Positions 27,716 through 36,192 are shown, counted from the first letter of the stretch. The stretch: 64,000 nt of DNA from Leptospira sp. B5-022 (GCF_000347035.1 NZ_ANIJ01000022.1:124001-188000), one strand, 5' to 3'. The notes: generated by a model from the letters alone, not told the origin. Translations and numbers: made by a program.

Positions 27716-27841
27716 GCAAAATCTGTAGTAACTTCGACGCCAATCCCAGTATCCCAATCCATTTTTCCAAATCCTAAGTTCATATTAGCTGCCGATAATC
27801 GCGCTAAGACGAACTTGCGTAAAATCGTCGAAGATACTACA
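27716..27841. repeat. TGTAGTA inverted-repeat element, copy 1
   Basis: Left arm TGTAGTAACTTCGAC (27724-27738) and right arm GTCGAAGATACTACA (27827-27841) are inverted with one mismatch, enclosing 88 nt. The similarity to the copy at 43550 starts further left, at GCAAAAT (27716). The sequence after the right arm (AACTCC...CCAAT...TTCCG) resembles that after the copy at 31644, so the unit extends beyond the arms. Confidence 0.75.
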
Positions 27842-27916
27842 AAACTCCAAACCAATATTCCGTCTTGAAATTTACCTGCGAAACCTAAGACTGACTCCGG
27901 CAGGATTTTATTTGGA

Positions 27917-28801
27917 ATGAAGCGGGCTTTGGTTTTATCCGGTGGGGGCGCTCGAGGGGCGTATCATGCCGGGGTCCTAAAATATTTAGAAGAAATCGGA
28001 TTTAAACCGGATATAGTCTGCGGGACTTCCGTCGGAGCGATCACTGCTTCCGCCTTAGGATGCGGTATGGACGCTGCCAGGATTGTACAACTTTGGAAAT
28101 CCATCGAAATCCAAAAAGTGATGAAATATTCCATCTGGAACGATTTTCTGGACTTGATCTTTCGAAGGTTTTCTCCTCTTGCAGATACAACTCCGCTAAA
28201 ATATCTACTCTACTCTCAATTAGATTTTCGTAATATTCGAAAGAATCCTATGGAGATCATCATCACTGCGGTGAATATACTTACCGCCGAGCTGGTTTTT
28301 TTCGGAAACAAGGACATAGATATAGAACATGTAATGGCTTCTTCTGCCATACCCTTGATCTTCCCTTGGCAGTATGTGGATGGAAAACCTCATTGGGACG
28401 GCGGGGTGATGGCGAATGTTCCGATCCTCCCTGCTGTAGAAAGAGGCGCAAAAGAGATCGTGGTTGTATTATTGTCTCCTGTGGGAGGAGTGAATATGGG
28501 ACTTCCGCGGAGCAGAAGGGACGGGCTTGAGAGAGTTTTTGAACTTTCTTTGATCGGGTCCTTCCAGACCATCATGGCGAACTTGCAATACCAAAAAAAA
28601 CAAAAGGATAATAAGAAGAAAGGATTCACAAAATCATTATTATCCTTTTCCGAACCCGAAAAAAAGGATTATAAGATCAGAGTCATCGGTCCGAGGACTT
28701 CTCTCGGTTTCGGAAGTATATTAAATTTCTCTCAAGTGCAAGCGGACTATCTGATCAGCCGTGGATACGAAGACGCGAAGATTCAATTCGGGGAAGATTA
28801 A
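27917..28801 (+). CDS. Patatin-like phospholipase
   Basis: 294 aa. The patatin/RssA elements are all present: glycine-rich oxyanion loop GGGARGAYHAG (about 9-19), nucleophile GTSVG with Ser about 38, and DGG with Asp about 161 completing the Ser-Asp dyad. No signal peptide is seen, so it likely acts at the inner face of the cytoplasmic membrane as a lysophospholipase or lipid acyl hydrolase. The next gene, a GH5 glycoside hydrolase, begins 6 nt after the stop, pointing to a shared glycolipid or lipid substrate (inference). Confidence 0.92.
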   Translation: MKRALVLSGGGARGAYHAGVLKYLEEIGFKPDIVCGTSVGAITASALGCGMDAARIVQLWKSIEIQKVMKYSIWNDFLDLIFRRFSPLADTTPLKYLLYSQLDFRNIRKNPMEIIITAVNILTAELVFFGNKDIDIEHVMASSAIPLIFPWQYVDGKPHWDGGVMANVPILPAVERGAKEIVVVLLSPVGGVNMGLPRSRRDGLERVFELSLIGSFQTIMANLQYQKKQKDNKKKGFTKSLLSFSEPEKKDYKIRVIGPRTSLGFGSILNFSQVQADYLISRGYEDAKIQFGED

Positions 28802-28807
28802 GACCCA

Positions 28808-30709
28808 ATGCTGGAAATCAAGGTAGAAGACGGGAATTTTATAGATTCGGAAGGGTATATTCTCCAATTGAGAGGAGTGAACTTATCTGGAAGTTCCAAA
28901 CTTCCATTCAAACCGGATGGGACGACACATTTCGATCAGTCTTTAACATTTCACGATCATCGAAAAGTTTCATTTGTTGGTAGGCCTTTAGAGGAGAAGG
29001 AAGCCGGCGAACATTTGGATCGTTTGAAGAAGTGGGGATTCAACTTTCTTCGCTTCCTCGTAACCTGGGAAGCAGTGGAGCATTTAGGCCCAGGCAAGTA
29101 CGACCAAGCATATCTAGATTATATCGAAAGAATGGTGGCGCTTGCCGACAAAAAAGGGTTCTACGTTTTTATGGATCCGCACCAGGACGTTTGGTCCAGA
29201 TTCACAGGGGGAGATGGCGCCCCGGGTTGGACCTTGGAAGAAGTCGGAATGAACATCGAGAATATTAAAGATTCCGATACTGCAATCGTTCATCATTTCC
29301 AGGGCAGGAATTATAGAAGAATGTCCTGGCCATTAAACTACCAGAAATATGCCTGCGCTACGATGTTCACCTTATTCTTCGGAGGAAAAACATTCGCGCC
29401 TAAACTTTCTATTCGCGGCAAGAACGTAGAAACCTTTTTACAAGATCATTATATAGAAGCGATGTGTCGTATAGCGAAGAAGGTTTCGAAATATAAAAAC
29501 GTCCTTGGATTCGATTCCTTAAACGAACCTTCTCCCGGATGGATCGGCAAAAAAAATATAGGGGAATTTTCCGGATTAGGTTTCGGTAAAGTTCTGAGTA
29601 CTTCTCCTTTCCAAGAAATGTTCTTGTCCGAAGGTAGAACGGTTAGAGCAAACAACGCTTATATGCTCGGCTTTACCGGGTTTAATTTAGGAAAAACAAA
29701 GTTAAATCCGAAGTCGGTCCCTCTATGGCAGGAAGGAAAACATTGTATCTGGAGACAACATGGAGTTTGGGATTACGATCCGAATGGAGCTCCTATGCTC
29801 CTTCGCCCCGATTATTTTAATAAATATAGAGGAAGGAAGATAGAATTTTACCCGGAGTTCATGCTTCCTTTTATCAAAAGATTTAAGACTAGAATACAAT
29901 CCGTTCAGAAAAAATTCTCCATATTCATCGAATCGGATCCGGGAAGTCTAGAATTAGACTGGAATGAAAAGCCGAAAAAGGGAGAAGGAACGGTAATCAA
30001 CGCGACTCATTGGTACGATGTTTCCATTCTGATGTTTAAACGTTATATTCCTTGGTTCGGAGTTCATATCTTTAAACAGATCCCAATATTCGGAAAAAAG
30101 AATGTAGAGAAGGCCTACGAAGATACAATCCGAATGATCAAAGAAGTTTCGATAAAGAAGATGAATAACTGTCCTACGGTGATCGGAGAAACGGGCATCC
30201 CTATGGACATGAACGGACGTTTGGCGTTCAAAACGAAAAATTATTCTCATTTGGAAGCTTCTCTTGATCGTATTATCACTTCAATCGAGAAAAATTTCGT
30301 ACATTATACTCTCTGGAATTACACTCCTGACAATACCCATAGCTTGGGAGATCGATGGAATGAAGAAGATCTTTCACTTTATTCTTTGGACACTCCTAAA
30401 AGTATAGATGAAGATGGGGGAAGAGCAGTTAGAGCATTCTCCAGGCCGTATCCGATCCGAACCAAAGGAAACCCGGAAGCTATCAGTTTTGATATGGAAA
30501 AATCCATGTTTAAATATTCTTTCAGAAAAGAAGGGGATGAAATTCCAGTAGCAGAGATCTTTCTCCCCGAAATACATTACGGAAAAGGTTTCGAAGTACT
30601 AGTAAATGCAGGAAGCTGGAAATACGAATCCAAAAAAAGGATATTGACCTTCAAGGGAGAAAAGTCCGTGTCCTATTACGGTATAACTATCTTCCCGACT
30701 AAAAAATAA
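28808..30709 (+). CDS. Glycoside hydrolase family 5, steryl-glucosidase/EGCrP2-like (GH5_12 type)
   Basis: 633 aa, larger than simple cellulases. The acid/base Glu is in SLNEP (Glu about 240) and the nucleophile in VIGETGIP (Glu about 461). Segments GRPLEEKEAGEHLDRLKKWG, FLRFLVTWEAVEHLGPGKYD and FMDPHQDVWSRFTGGDGAPG are strongly like the fungal EGCrP2/Sgl1 steryl-beta-glucosidases and glucocerebrosidases. A C-terminal beta domain (about 540-633) matches their GH5_C. No signal peptide, so it is intracellular. Substrate is inferred as a glucolipid; the pairing with a patatin lipase supports that. Active-site residues look complete. Confidence 0.85.
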   Translation: MLEIKVEDGNFIDSEGYILQLRGVNLSGSSKLPFKPDGTTHFDQSLTFHDHRKVSFVGRPLEEKEAGEHLDRLKKWGFNFLRFLVTWEAVEHLGPGKYDQAYLDYIERMVALADKKGFYVFMDPHQDVWSRFTGGDGAPGWTLEEVGMNIENIKDSDTAIVHHFQGRNYRRMSWPLNYQKYACATMFTLFFGGKTFAPKLSIRGKNVETFLQDHYIEAMCRIAKKVSKYKNVLGFDSLNEPSPGWIGKKNIGEFSGLGFGKVLSTSPFQEMFLSEGRTVRANNAYMLGFTGFNLGKTKLNPKSVPLWQEGKHCIWRQHGVWDYDPNGAPMLLRPDYFNKYRGRKIEFYPEFMLPFIKRFKTRIQSVQKKFSIFIESDPGSLELDWNEKPKKGEGTVINATHWYDVSILMFKRYIPWFGVHIFKQIPIFGKKNVEKAYEDTIRMIKEVSIKKMNNCPTVIGETGIPMDMNGRLAFKTKNYSHLEASLDRIITSIEKNFVHYTLWNYTPDNTHSLGDRWNEEDLSLYSLDTPKSIDEDGGRAVRAFSRPYPIRTKGNPEAISFDMEKSMFKYSFRKEGDEIPVAEIFLPEIHYGKGFEVLVNAGSWKYESKKRILTFKGEKSVSYYGITIFPTKK

Positions 30710-30861
30710 CTTTTCTAATAGGTGGGAATCGTTAGAATGGCCTTCGTCGTTAAAATGTCGGAATTCTCCAAGGTTTTGGAAATTTTCGATCTTATCTAGT
30801 AGGAGCTTCGACTCGAGCTAATATTGGCGACATAGAATTAAAAATTCGCAGAGGTCTTTGC

Positions 30862-31140
30862 ATGAAAAACACGTTTTTTTCGATCCTTACGATTCTAATT
30901 TTTGCAGGTCTTATTTCTTGCGGCGGAGCGAAAGTAAGCCAAGCAGAATGTGATCCAGTTGTAAACGAATTGATTTCCAATCTTTCCGTTGGTCAAACTC
31001 CAGAGCAGACTGAAAAATTGAAAGCTATGCAAGGTCAAATTTCCGCTCATCTACTTAAAGAGTGTATGACTGGTAAATACGATCTTACTTGTTTAAAATC
31101 CTCTAAAACACTTGCGGCTCTCGCTACTTGTAAGAAGTAA
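30862..31140 (+). CDS. Small lipoprotein, TIGR04454-like
   Basis: 92 aa. MKNTFFSILTILIFAGLISCGG is a lipoprotein signal with Cys about 20. The mature part is short and helical with three further Cys (CDPVV, LKECM, CLKS/CKK region), the spacing I recall for the Leptospira TIGR04454 family of unknown function. A rho-independent terminator follows the stop directly, so the gene is monocistronic, which suggests strong separate expression. Confidence 0.8.
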   Translation: MKNTFFSILTILIFAGLISCGGAKVSQAECDPVVNELISNLSVGQTPEQTEKLKAMQGQISAHLLKECMTGKYDLTCLKSSKTLAALATCKK

Positions 31141-31153
31141 TTTTTAACAACCA

Positions 31154-31182
31154 AGGGCCGGAATTTTCCGGCTCTTTCTTTC
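31154..31182 (+). terminator. Rho-independent terminator of the small lipoprotein gene
   Basis: GCCGGAA/TTCCGGC stem (31157-31163 with 31166-31172), extendable by two or three pairs, followed by CTCTTTCTTT. It lies 14 nt after the stop. Confidence 0.8.
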
Positions 31183-31186
31183 CTGC

Positions 31187-31480
31187 TTAATCTTCGTCTA
31201 TCAAAAAGAAGCCTTTTTCTTCAGAATAACATCCATGTTCCCTATACACTCCGGATGGATAGAAGTGTATCCGTTGTGCGTACCTGTATCTACTCGAAAT
31301 ACATCTTAAGCATACATCCCATCGAATGGCCCAGTCGCATTCTTCTTTCCTGAAGGCAGGTAGAACCCTTAAGAGAGGTTTTGATTCGGGAGTTTCGTTC
31401 GGGAAGGAGACCTCTGGAGATGGGTGGAGAAGGGTCGAAGTTACTACAAAAAGGGCAATGATTTGGATGTATCGACTCAT
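31187..31480 (-). CDS. Small hypothetical protein, Cys/Trp-rich
   Basis: 97 aa on the minus strand. The N-terminus (IIALFVVTSTLLH) looks like a short signal segment, but the codons for FVVTST are supplied by a copy of the TGTAGTA repeat (31434-31448), so the original start may have been replaced. The rest (ECDWAIRWDVCLRC and CYSEEKGFFLIDED) has ordinary coding composition with four Cys. I do not recognise the family. It may be a truncated remnant. It converges with the lipoprotein terminator. Confidence 0.45.
   Translation of the reverse strand: MSRYIQIIALFVVTSTLLHPSPEVSFPNETPESKPLLRVLPAFRKEECDWAIRWDVCLRCISSRYRYAQRIHFYPSGVYREHGCYSEEKGFFLIDED
31434..31448. repeat. Single right-type TGTAGTA repeat arm
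   Basis: GTCGAAGTTACTACA, a perfect match to the right arm at 43632. No clear left arm is nearby; AGTAGGAGCTTCGAC at 30798-30812 (12 of 15) is the only upstream candidate and would enclose the small lipoprotein gene. Confidence 0.6.
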
Positions 31481-31917
31481 TCTGGTAAGGTTCTTAGAGA
31501 TAAAGGGGGGATAAGAACTCTATCGGTTTGCTCGTAAAAGATCTGGAGCGCTTGTAGACTAAAAAATTATGTCTCATAGATGAAAGGAATAGCTAAGTTC
31601 TTTAGTATCTTCGACAGCTTTTCCAAAGGACTCTCTTTCCTCCGTCGAAGATACTACAGAACTCCGATCCCAATTCCGGTTGCAGAAATTCATTCTCTCC
31701 GAATTCGGACTGCTTCAAACTCAGGGCGAATCTTCTTCTGATTCCTGAAATCGAAAAAATCGAAGTGATCTTAGAAAATTTTCTCCATCGTGTAAAAAAT
31801 GCCGACCCGATGTGTTATTTCAATCAAAGCCCATTCGCGAAGAGGAGAAAAGGGTATAGTTTAGAACAGCCGTCGGAAATTACTTGAATTAGCGTTTCGA
31901 GTTGGAATCTTTGTGTA
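31481..31917. other. 437-nt gene-free stretch upstream of the ECF sigma gene
   Basis: Contains the TGTAGTA element copy at 31601-31658 and no ORF that I can support. The sigma-gene promoter must lie in its last part (31660-31917), but I see no consensus pair. Confidence 0.5.
31601..31658. repeat. TGTAGTA inverted-repeat element, copy 2 (58 bp)
   Basis: TTTAGTATCTTCGAC (31601-31615) and GTCGAAGATACTACA (31644-31658) can form a stem of 14 pairs around a 28-nt loop. It is the shortest copy, and on RNA would be a stable hairpin. Confidence 0.75.
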
Positions 31918-32442
31918 ATGGCATCCCGAAAAGATTTTATGGAAACCCTGTATAGGGAATCCAACGGGAGAATTTTTGATTTCTTGTATAAGTATACCGG
32001 AAATCCGGAAACCGCCTCTGACCTAATGCAGGATACCTTTCTTAATTTTTTTAAGAAGTATTCCAATTCCGACTTAAACAAAGAGCAAGCCCTAAAGCTG
32101 TTGTATACCATCGCAAGAAATCGATCGATCAACTATGCCAAGAAGTTCTCCACGGTAAAAGAATCTGGGACGGACGATATGGGAAGTTATCGGGAAGAAG
32201 GGCAGAGTTTTGTAAGAAAGACCGAACTTTCCGATTTGGAAACCAGGTTGATGGATTGTTTGGACGACTTAGAAGAAGGAGAAAGATACGCTTTAGTATT
32301 AAAAAATTTAGAAAAATACACGTTGGCTGATATTGCGGATATCATGGGGATCTCGGTTGCGACTGCATCCAGATTGGTTGTAAAGGCGACCGGAAAGCTC
32401 ATAGAGATCGCAAAAAACAAACAAATTCTGCCGATGGAATAA
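31918..32442 (+). CDS. ECF-type RNA polymerase sigma factor
   Basis: 174 aa. Region 2 is seen in LYRESNGRIFDFLYKYTGNPETASDLMQDTFLNF with the usual (D)LMQDTF box (about 39-44), and region 4 in LEKYTLADIADIMGISVATASRLVVKA as a helix-turn-helix. There is no region 3 or 1.1, hence ECF class. A FecR-domain protein gene follows after 25 nt and is the likely membrane regulator. There is no TonB-receptor gene next to it, unlike classical FecI/FecR systems. Confidence 0.9.
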   Translation: MASRKDFMETLYRESNGRIFDFLYKYTGNPETASDLMQDTFLNFFKKYSNSDLNKEQALKLLYTIARNRSINYAKKFSTVKESGTDDMGSYREEGQSFVRKTELSDLETRLMDCLDDLEEGERYALVLKNLEKYTLADIADIMGISVATASRLVVKATGKLIEIAKNKQILPME

Positions 32443-32467
32443 TACAAAAAGGCTGTTTGAAGGGAAG

Positions 32468-33496
32468 ATGGACGAAAATTTCGAACATAAAATACGAAAG
32501 GCGATCGAAGGAGAGAAGAACGAATACAGCTCTTCTATCGAAAAATTGTCCGACATGCTTTCCAAATCTTGGGTGAGTCCTCCTGTACATATTTCTTTCG
32601 AGGAAATTTACGAAAAGGCCCAAACTTCTAAGGTTATTAGCTTTAACAAACCGTTATTATATACTCTTGCTTCTGTAGCTGCGATATTGATCGGAGCATT
32701 CAGCTTTATTGTTTTACAAAATTCTAAAGTTACTCCCGTAAAGACCGAGTTCGGAATATCTATAACTAAAATTATCGGAAAAGGATACTTATTCTCCCCT
32801 GATTCAGAAAAACTTTTGGCCTTAAACGAAGGTGAGTCGGTAGGTTCCGGCCAAATCTTGAAGACAGAACAGGATTCTAAACTTTTCTTAAACATTGCAA
32901 AGGGAGAAGGTATGATCTTAGAAGAATCTACGGAACTCGAGATCATGAAAGAAGGAAAACAATCTTTCCGACTTCGCAACGGTAGTATCTTAGTCCATCT
33001 ACATAAGAACCTGAAAAAGGACGAATTTAGGATCATTACCGAAACAGGTTTGGTAGAAGTCAGAGGAACAAAATTCGAAGTCAGAGAAAAGCCGAAAGAA
33101 GGAACGATCGTCTCCGTTTTGGAAGGAAGAGTAGCAGCAAAAAGTAGCAGTGAACCGAACCGCGGAGAACAAGTTTTGGAACCAGGACAAAAGATCCGAT
33201 TAGAGGCAAAAGGATTTCAGCGTACTTTTCTGACTTCTGCAGAACAAAAGGAACTTGGATTCAAATTTTCAGAACTTCAAGTAGATGAAATTCCTAGAAA
33301 TTCCGAAAAATCTTTCTCCAATAAGGACGATCTATTTAACGAATATCAAAGGTTGGAAAGGGTTATACTATCCAACGGTGAGAGGTTAGAAGGTGTGATC
33401 GTTGACATGGACGAAAATTTTATGTATTTGCAAACTCTTGAAAAGGAAATAAAAATCCAAAGAGATTCGGTAATGGAGGTGATTCAACTTCGCTAA
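32468..33496 (+). CDS. FecR-domain membrane protein, likely sigma regulator
   Basis: 342 aa. The cytoplasmic N-terminus (about 1-55) lacks an obvious anti-sigma zinc motif. A single transmembrane helix (about 58-80, YTLASVAAILIGAFSFIVL) leads to a periplasmic FecR beta domain (about 90-230) with LLALNEGESVGSGQILKT and VRGTKFEVR repeats. A short C-terminal region, LSNGERLEGVIVDMDENFMYLQT, follows. The order sigma then FecR with a 25-nt gap suggests it transmits an envelope signal to the sigma factor. Confidence 0.87.
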   Translation: MDENFEHKIRKAIEGEKNEYSSSIEKLSDMLSKSWVSPPVHISFEEIYEKAQTSKVISFNKPLLYTLASVAAILIGAFSFIVLQNSKVTPVKTEFGISITKIIGKGYLFSPDSEKLLALNEGESVGSGQILKTEQDSKLFLNIAKGEGMILEESTELEIMKEGKQSFRLRNGSILVHLHKNLKKDEFRIITETGLVEVRGTKFEVREKPKEGTIVSVLEGRVAAKSSSEPNRGEQVLEPGQKIRLEAKGFQRTFLTSAEQKELGFKFSELQVDEIPRNSEKSFSNKDDLFNEYQRLERVILSNGERLEGVIVDMDENFMYLQTLEKEIKIQRDSVMEVIQLR

Positions 33497-33559
33497 AATC
33501 GAATTATTTTTGACATGTGGAGAATTTTAAAGAAATTCTACCAAAGAAGGCTAATTCCC

Positions 33560-34120
33560 ATGTCTGAAGAAACACCAAACCCCTCCGCAAAGACTCCTCG
33601 GTATAAAAGACATCTCGCCAATTATCTGATCGACAAGGACTTTCAATTAAGGTTCTTCTTAAATTTTTCCTTATTATTCATCTTCGGGTTACTGCTTACT
33701 CTCGGATTTTTATTTTGGGTCCATTCTACCAAGTACGACAAGGGAGTCGTTTTCAGACTTCGCCAGGACACTGTTAAAGTCTATCAAAAAGGATTTGAGA
33801 TCGTTAACGGGGAAGAGAAGGACAAGTTTGTGGAGAAGGAACTTGCTCTTCCCGATTATGATCACGGTTTGGATCTGTTTACGATCCAATTTAAGGGAAT
33901 TCTGCTATTCTCTTTATTGTATCTTCTGCTTTCTGCTATATTCGTTTTGCTTTATTCCCATAAAATGGCGGGACCGATCTACAATATTAAGAAAAATCTA
34001 AAGTTGCTGTTGGAAGGCAAAGACGTGGATAAGATCCGGATCCGAAGCGGGGATGAGTTTCAGGACCTTGCGGATCTTCTAAATGAGTTGATCGACAAAA
34101 AGATCCACGGTAAAAAGTAA
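33560..34120 (+). CDS. Membrane protein with two helices and a C-terminal HAMP domain
   Basis: 186 aa from the ATG at 33560, which has AAGG 9 nt upstream; an in-frame ATG at 33515 would add 15 residues but has no ribosome site. Helix 1 (FFLNFSLLFIFGLLLTLGFLF) and helix 2 (GILLFSLLYLLLSAIFVLLY) flank a ~65-residue periplasmic loop. The end, KMAGPIYNIKKNLKLL through RIRSGDEFQDLADLLNEL, is a HAMP module without any output domain. Likely a signalling accessory of the sigma/FecR genes just upstream. Confidence 0.8.
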   Translation: MSEETPNPSAKTPRYKRHLANYLIDKDFQLRFFLNFSLLFIFGLLLTLGFLFWVHSTKYDKGVVFRLRQDTVKVYQKGFEIVNGEEKDKFVEKELALPDYDHGLDLFTIQFKGILLFSLLYLLLSAIFVLLYSHKMAGPIYNIKKNLKLLLEGKDVDKIRIRSGDEFQDLADLLNELIDKKIHGKK

Positions 34121-34133
34121 TAGGTTTGGATTT

Positions 34134-34148
34134 TGTCGTATCTTCGAC
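34134..34148. repeat. Left-type TGTAGTA arm upstream of the DNA methyltransferase
   Basis: TGTCGTATCTTCGAC, 14 of 15 identical to the reverse complement of the right arm at 35078-35092. The two bracket 929 nt holding the methyltransferase core. Confidence 0.6.
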
Positions 34149-34223
34149 TGGTCCTTCTTCTTATTTTAGTTTTCTAAATTTGAATAGCCAATTTAGGACA
34201 CTCTTGAAACATGCGGAACGTGT

Positions 34224-35306
34224 ATGAAGGAAATACTCGTTCCGGAAACTTCTCATATATTATATAATTCCGATTCGAGAAAAATGGATAAGCTTTCGGA
34301 TGAAAGTATCAATCTTGTAGTAACTTCGCCACCTTACCCCATGGTTGGAATGTGGGACGATCTCTTCAAAAACTGGGACAAAAAGACTAAGAGCGCTCTT
34401 TCCAAAAACCTGGGAAACGATGCGTTTGAGGCAATGCATTTACAACTGGATAAGGTCTGGAAAGAATGCTTTCGCGTCTTGAAAGAGGGTGGGATCCTGC
34501 TTGTAAACATAGGCGACGCTACTCGAAGTGTCGGAGGTGAATTCTGTCTGTTTTCGAATCATTCCAGGATTTTATGGGCTTGTCGTAACTTCGGCTTTAC
34601 TTCATTGCCAGATATTCTTTGGAGAAAACAGACTAATTCCCCTACTAAATTTATGGGCTCCGGAATGTTTCCAGTGGGCGCCTATGTTACCTATGAGCAT
34701 GAGTATATTTTGGTCTTTCGAAAAGGTGGATTAAGAAAGTATTCTAAATCGGAGATGGAGATCCGACGAAATAGCGCCTTCTTCTGGGAAGAAAGGAATA
34801 TCTGGTTTTCGGATATCTGGGATCTAAAAGGAGAAAGACAAATTTTTAAGGATGTAGGAGCTTCTCGGGAAAGGACGGCGGCATTTCCTGTGGATTTCGC
34901 CTATCGATTGGTGAACATGTTTTCCATAAAGGGTGATACGGTATTGGACCCATTTTTAGGAACTGGAACTACGTCGCTTGCTGCACTTCTTTCTTCTAGA
35001 AATAGTATTGGATATGATCTGGATCTTGGAATTCTTGAAATTGCCAGGAAAAAGCTTCTCAGTGCTGTGAATGTCTCGTCGAAGATACTACAAAACAGAT
35101 TACAAAGCCATCTTGACTTCGTTTCGAATCGGAAGAAGCAAAAGAAGCAGATTTTGCATAAAAATAAGTACTACGGATTTCCAGTTATTACTTCTCAGGA
35201 GACAGAATTGACTTTTGAATCTGTAGATTCATCACATGAAAGTGAACATTTTTCCTTGAAAGCTCGTTATTCTCGATTTAATCTGCAAAATTCTTCCAAA
35301 AAGTAA
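34224..35306 (+). CDS. Orphan DNA methyltransferase, beta class (m4C/m6A)
   Basis: 360 aa. Catalytic motif IV is TSPPYP (residues 34-39), at the N-terminus, and the SAM motif I is LDPFLGTGTT (about 241-250), at the C-terminal side: the beta-class order. SPPY is most common in N4-cytosine enzymes, so m4C is favoured. A target-recognition region lies between (about 100-220). No restriction gene is adjacent, so it is an orphan. The core ends near residue 282. Residues 285-290 (SSKILQ) are encoded by a TGTAGTA repeat arm, and the remaining 70 lysine/serine-rich residues do not look like methyltransferase sequence. Confidence 0.88.
   Translation: MKEILVPETSHILYNSDSRKMDKLSDESINLVVTSPPYPMVGMWDDLFKNWDKKTKSALSKNLGNDAFEAMHLQLDKVWKECFRVLKEGGILLVNIGDATRSVGGEFCLFSNHSRILWACRNFGFTSLPDILWRKQTNSPTKFMGSGMFPVGAYVTYEHEYILVFRKGGLRKYSKSEMEIRRNSAFFWEERNIWFSDIWDLKGERQIFKDVGASRERTAAFPVDFAYRLVNMFSIKGDTVLDPFLGTGTTSLAALLSSRNSIGYDLDLGILEIARKKLLSAVNVSSKILQNRLQSHLDFVSNRKKQKKQILHKNKYYGFPVITSQETELTFESVDSSHESEHFSLKARYSRFNLQNSSKK
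35078..35092. repeat. Right-type TGTAGTA arm inside the methyltransferase 3' end
   Basis: GTCGAAGATACTACA, identical to the right arms at 27827 and 31644, translated as SSKILQ just after the end of the catalytic core. Confidence 0.7.
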
Positions 35307-35390
35307 GTTTCTAATTGTTGCTATTCTGATAGATTTAGTAGACCCTACTACAGTCTTTGTCGAATAAATTTGTATTATAGGAAATCTTCC

Positions 35391-36116
35391 ATGAAATATC
35401 GCGTATTTATATTGGTATTAACAATTTTCTTTACTCTACCCACTTCTTTGTTTTCGGAACAAGAAATTGCGATCGTATTGTTCGTTGTGGGGGATGTTTC
35501 AGGAACGCAAAACGGGAAGAAAGTAAATCTCAGGAAGAATTCGATTTTAAAGAAGCAGGATGATGTCGAAACAAAAGATGGAAAAGTTGATCTTCAAATT
35601 GGCCCTTCAGTTGTGGTTCGTATCGCTTCTTATACAAAAGTGAAGATTTCCGAACTAAGTTCAGACAAAAAGGCAAATAAATCAAAGTTAGAGTTGATTT
35701 CCGGCAAAGTTTTTGCCCGAGTTGATAAGGGTTCTAAAAAAGAAGATTTTACAATTTCCGCCCCTTCTTACAATGCGGGTGTTCGAGGAACGCAATTTGT
35801 AGTTTGTGAAGAAAATGAAACGCAGCGCAAGGAAAACCCCGATAATGAAGATTCGGATGTGCCAAATGGAATCTTTGTGAAAGAGGGGGAAGTCGGAGTT
35901 ACTACAGAAAATGGACAAAATTTTCCACTAAAGCGAGATGAAGAAGTTGTAGTATCTCCTCAAGGTCTTCTGAAGCAGCCTTTAGAGGAATTTATGCGTG
36001 AGAAAATGAAAATATTAGATGGCTTTAAGAAGATAATGGAAGAGAATTATAAAATTCTCCGGGATCAAAAACTTCAGAATCAAGAATTATTAAATCAAAC
36101 CAAGCAAGATATATAA
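35391..36116 (+). CDS. Secreted FecR-domain protein
   Basis: 241 aa from the ATG at 35391 (AGGAA 7 nt upstream); a TTG at 35370 is in frame but lacks a ribosome site. A signal peptide (MKYRVFILVLTIFFTLPTSLFS) precedes a FecR beta domain with GDVSGTQNGKKVNLRKNSIL, VVRIASYTKVKISEL and YNAGVRGTQFVV. A charged coiled-coil tail (about 200-241) follows. Unlike the FecR at 32468 it has no membrane anchor, so it acts in the periplasm. Base composition is more AT-rich than the flanking housekeeping genes. Confidence 0.82.
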   Translation: MKYRVFILVLTIFFTLPTSLFSEQEIAIVLFVVGDVSGTQNGKKVNLRKNSILKKQDDVETKDGKVDLQIGPSVVVRIASYTKVKISELSSDKKANKSKLELISGKVFARVDKGSKKEDFTISAPSYNAGVRGTQFVVCEENETQRKENPDNEDSDVPNGIFVKEGEVGVTTENGQNFPLKRDEEVVVSPQGLLKQPLEEFMREKMKILDGFKKIMEENYKILRDQKLQNQELLNQTKQDI

Positions 36117-36121
36117 TTTCC

Positions 36122-36145
36122 AAGGTGTAGTAATTTCTACACCTT
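36122..36145. terminator. Perfect 9-bp stem-loop after the FecR gene
   Basis: AAGGTGTAG, loop TAATTT, CTACACCTT. No T-run follows on either strand, so termination activity is uncertain. The left half resembles the TGTAGTA arm (13 of 15). Confidence 0.45.
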
Positions 36146-36192
36146 AAGAAAAAATTTCACGCTCTAACTCAAACTTGGGAAACGTGAAGGGT

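Noticed and set aside
34317..34331. TGTAGTAACTTCGCC inside the methyltransferase, 14 of 15 match to the repeat arm
   Set aside because: The bases are the codons of the conserved motif VVTSPP (catalytic motif IV), so the match is explained by coding constraint; not counted as a repeat copy.
35892..35906. GTCGGAGTTACTACA in the second FecR gene
   Set aside because: 14 of 15 match but embedded in ordinary coding sequence (VGVTTE) with no partner arm or flank similarity; left out of the copy list.
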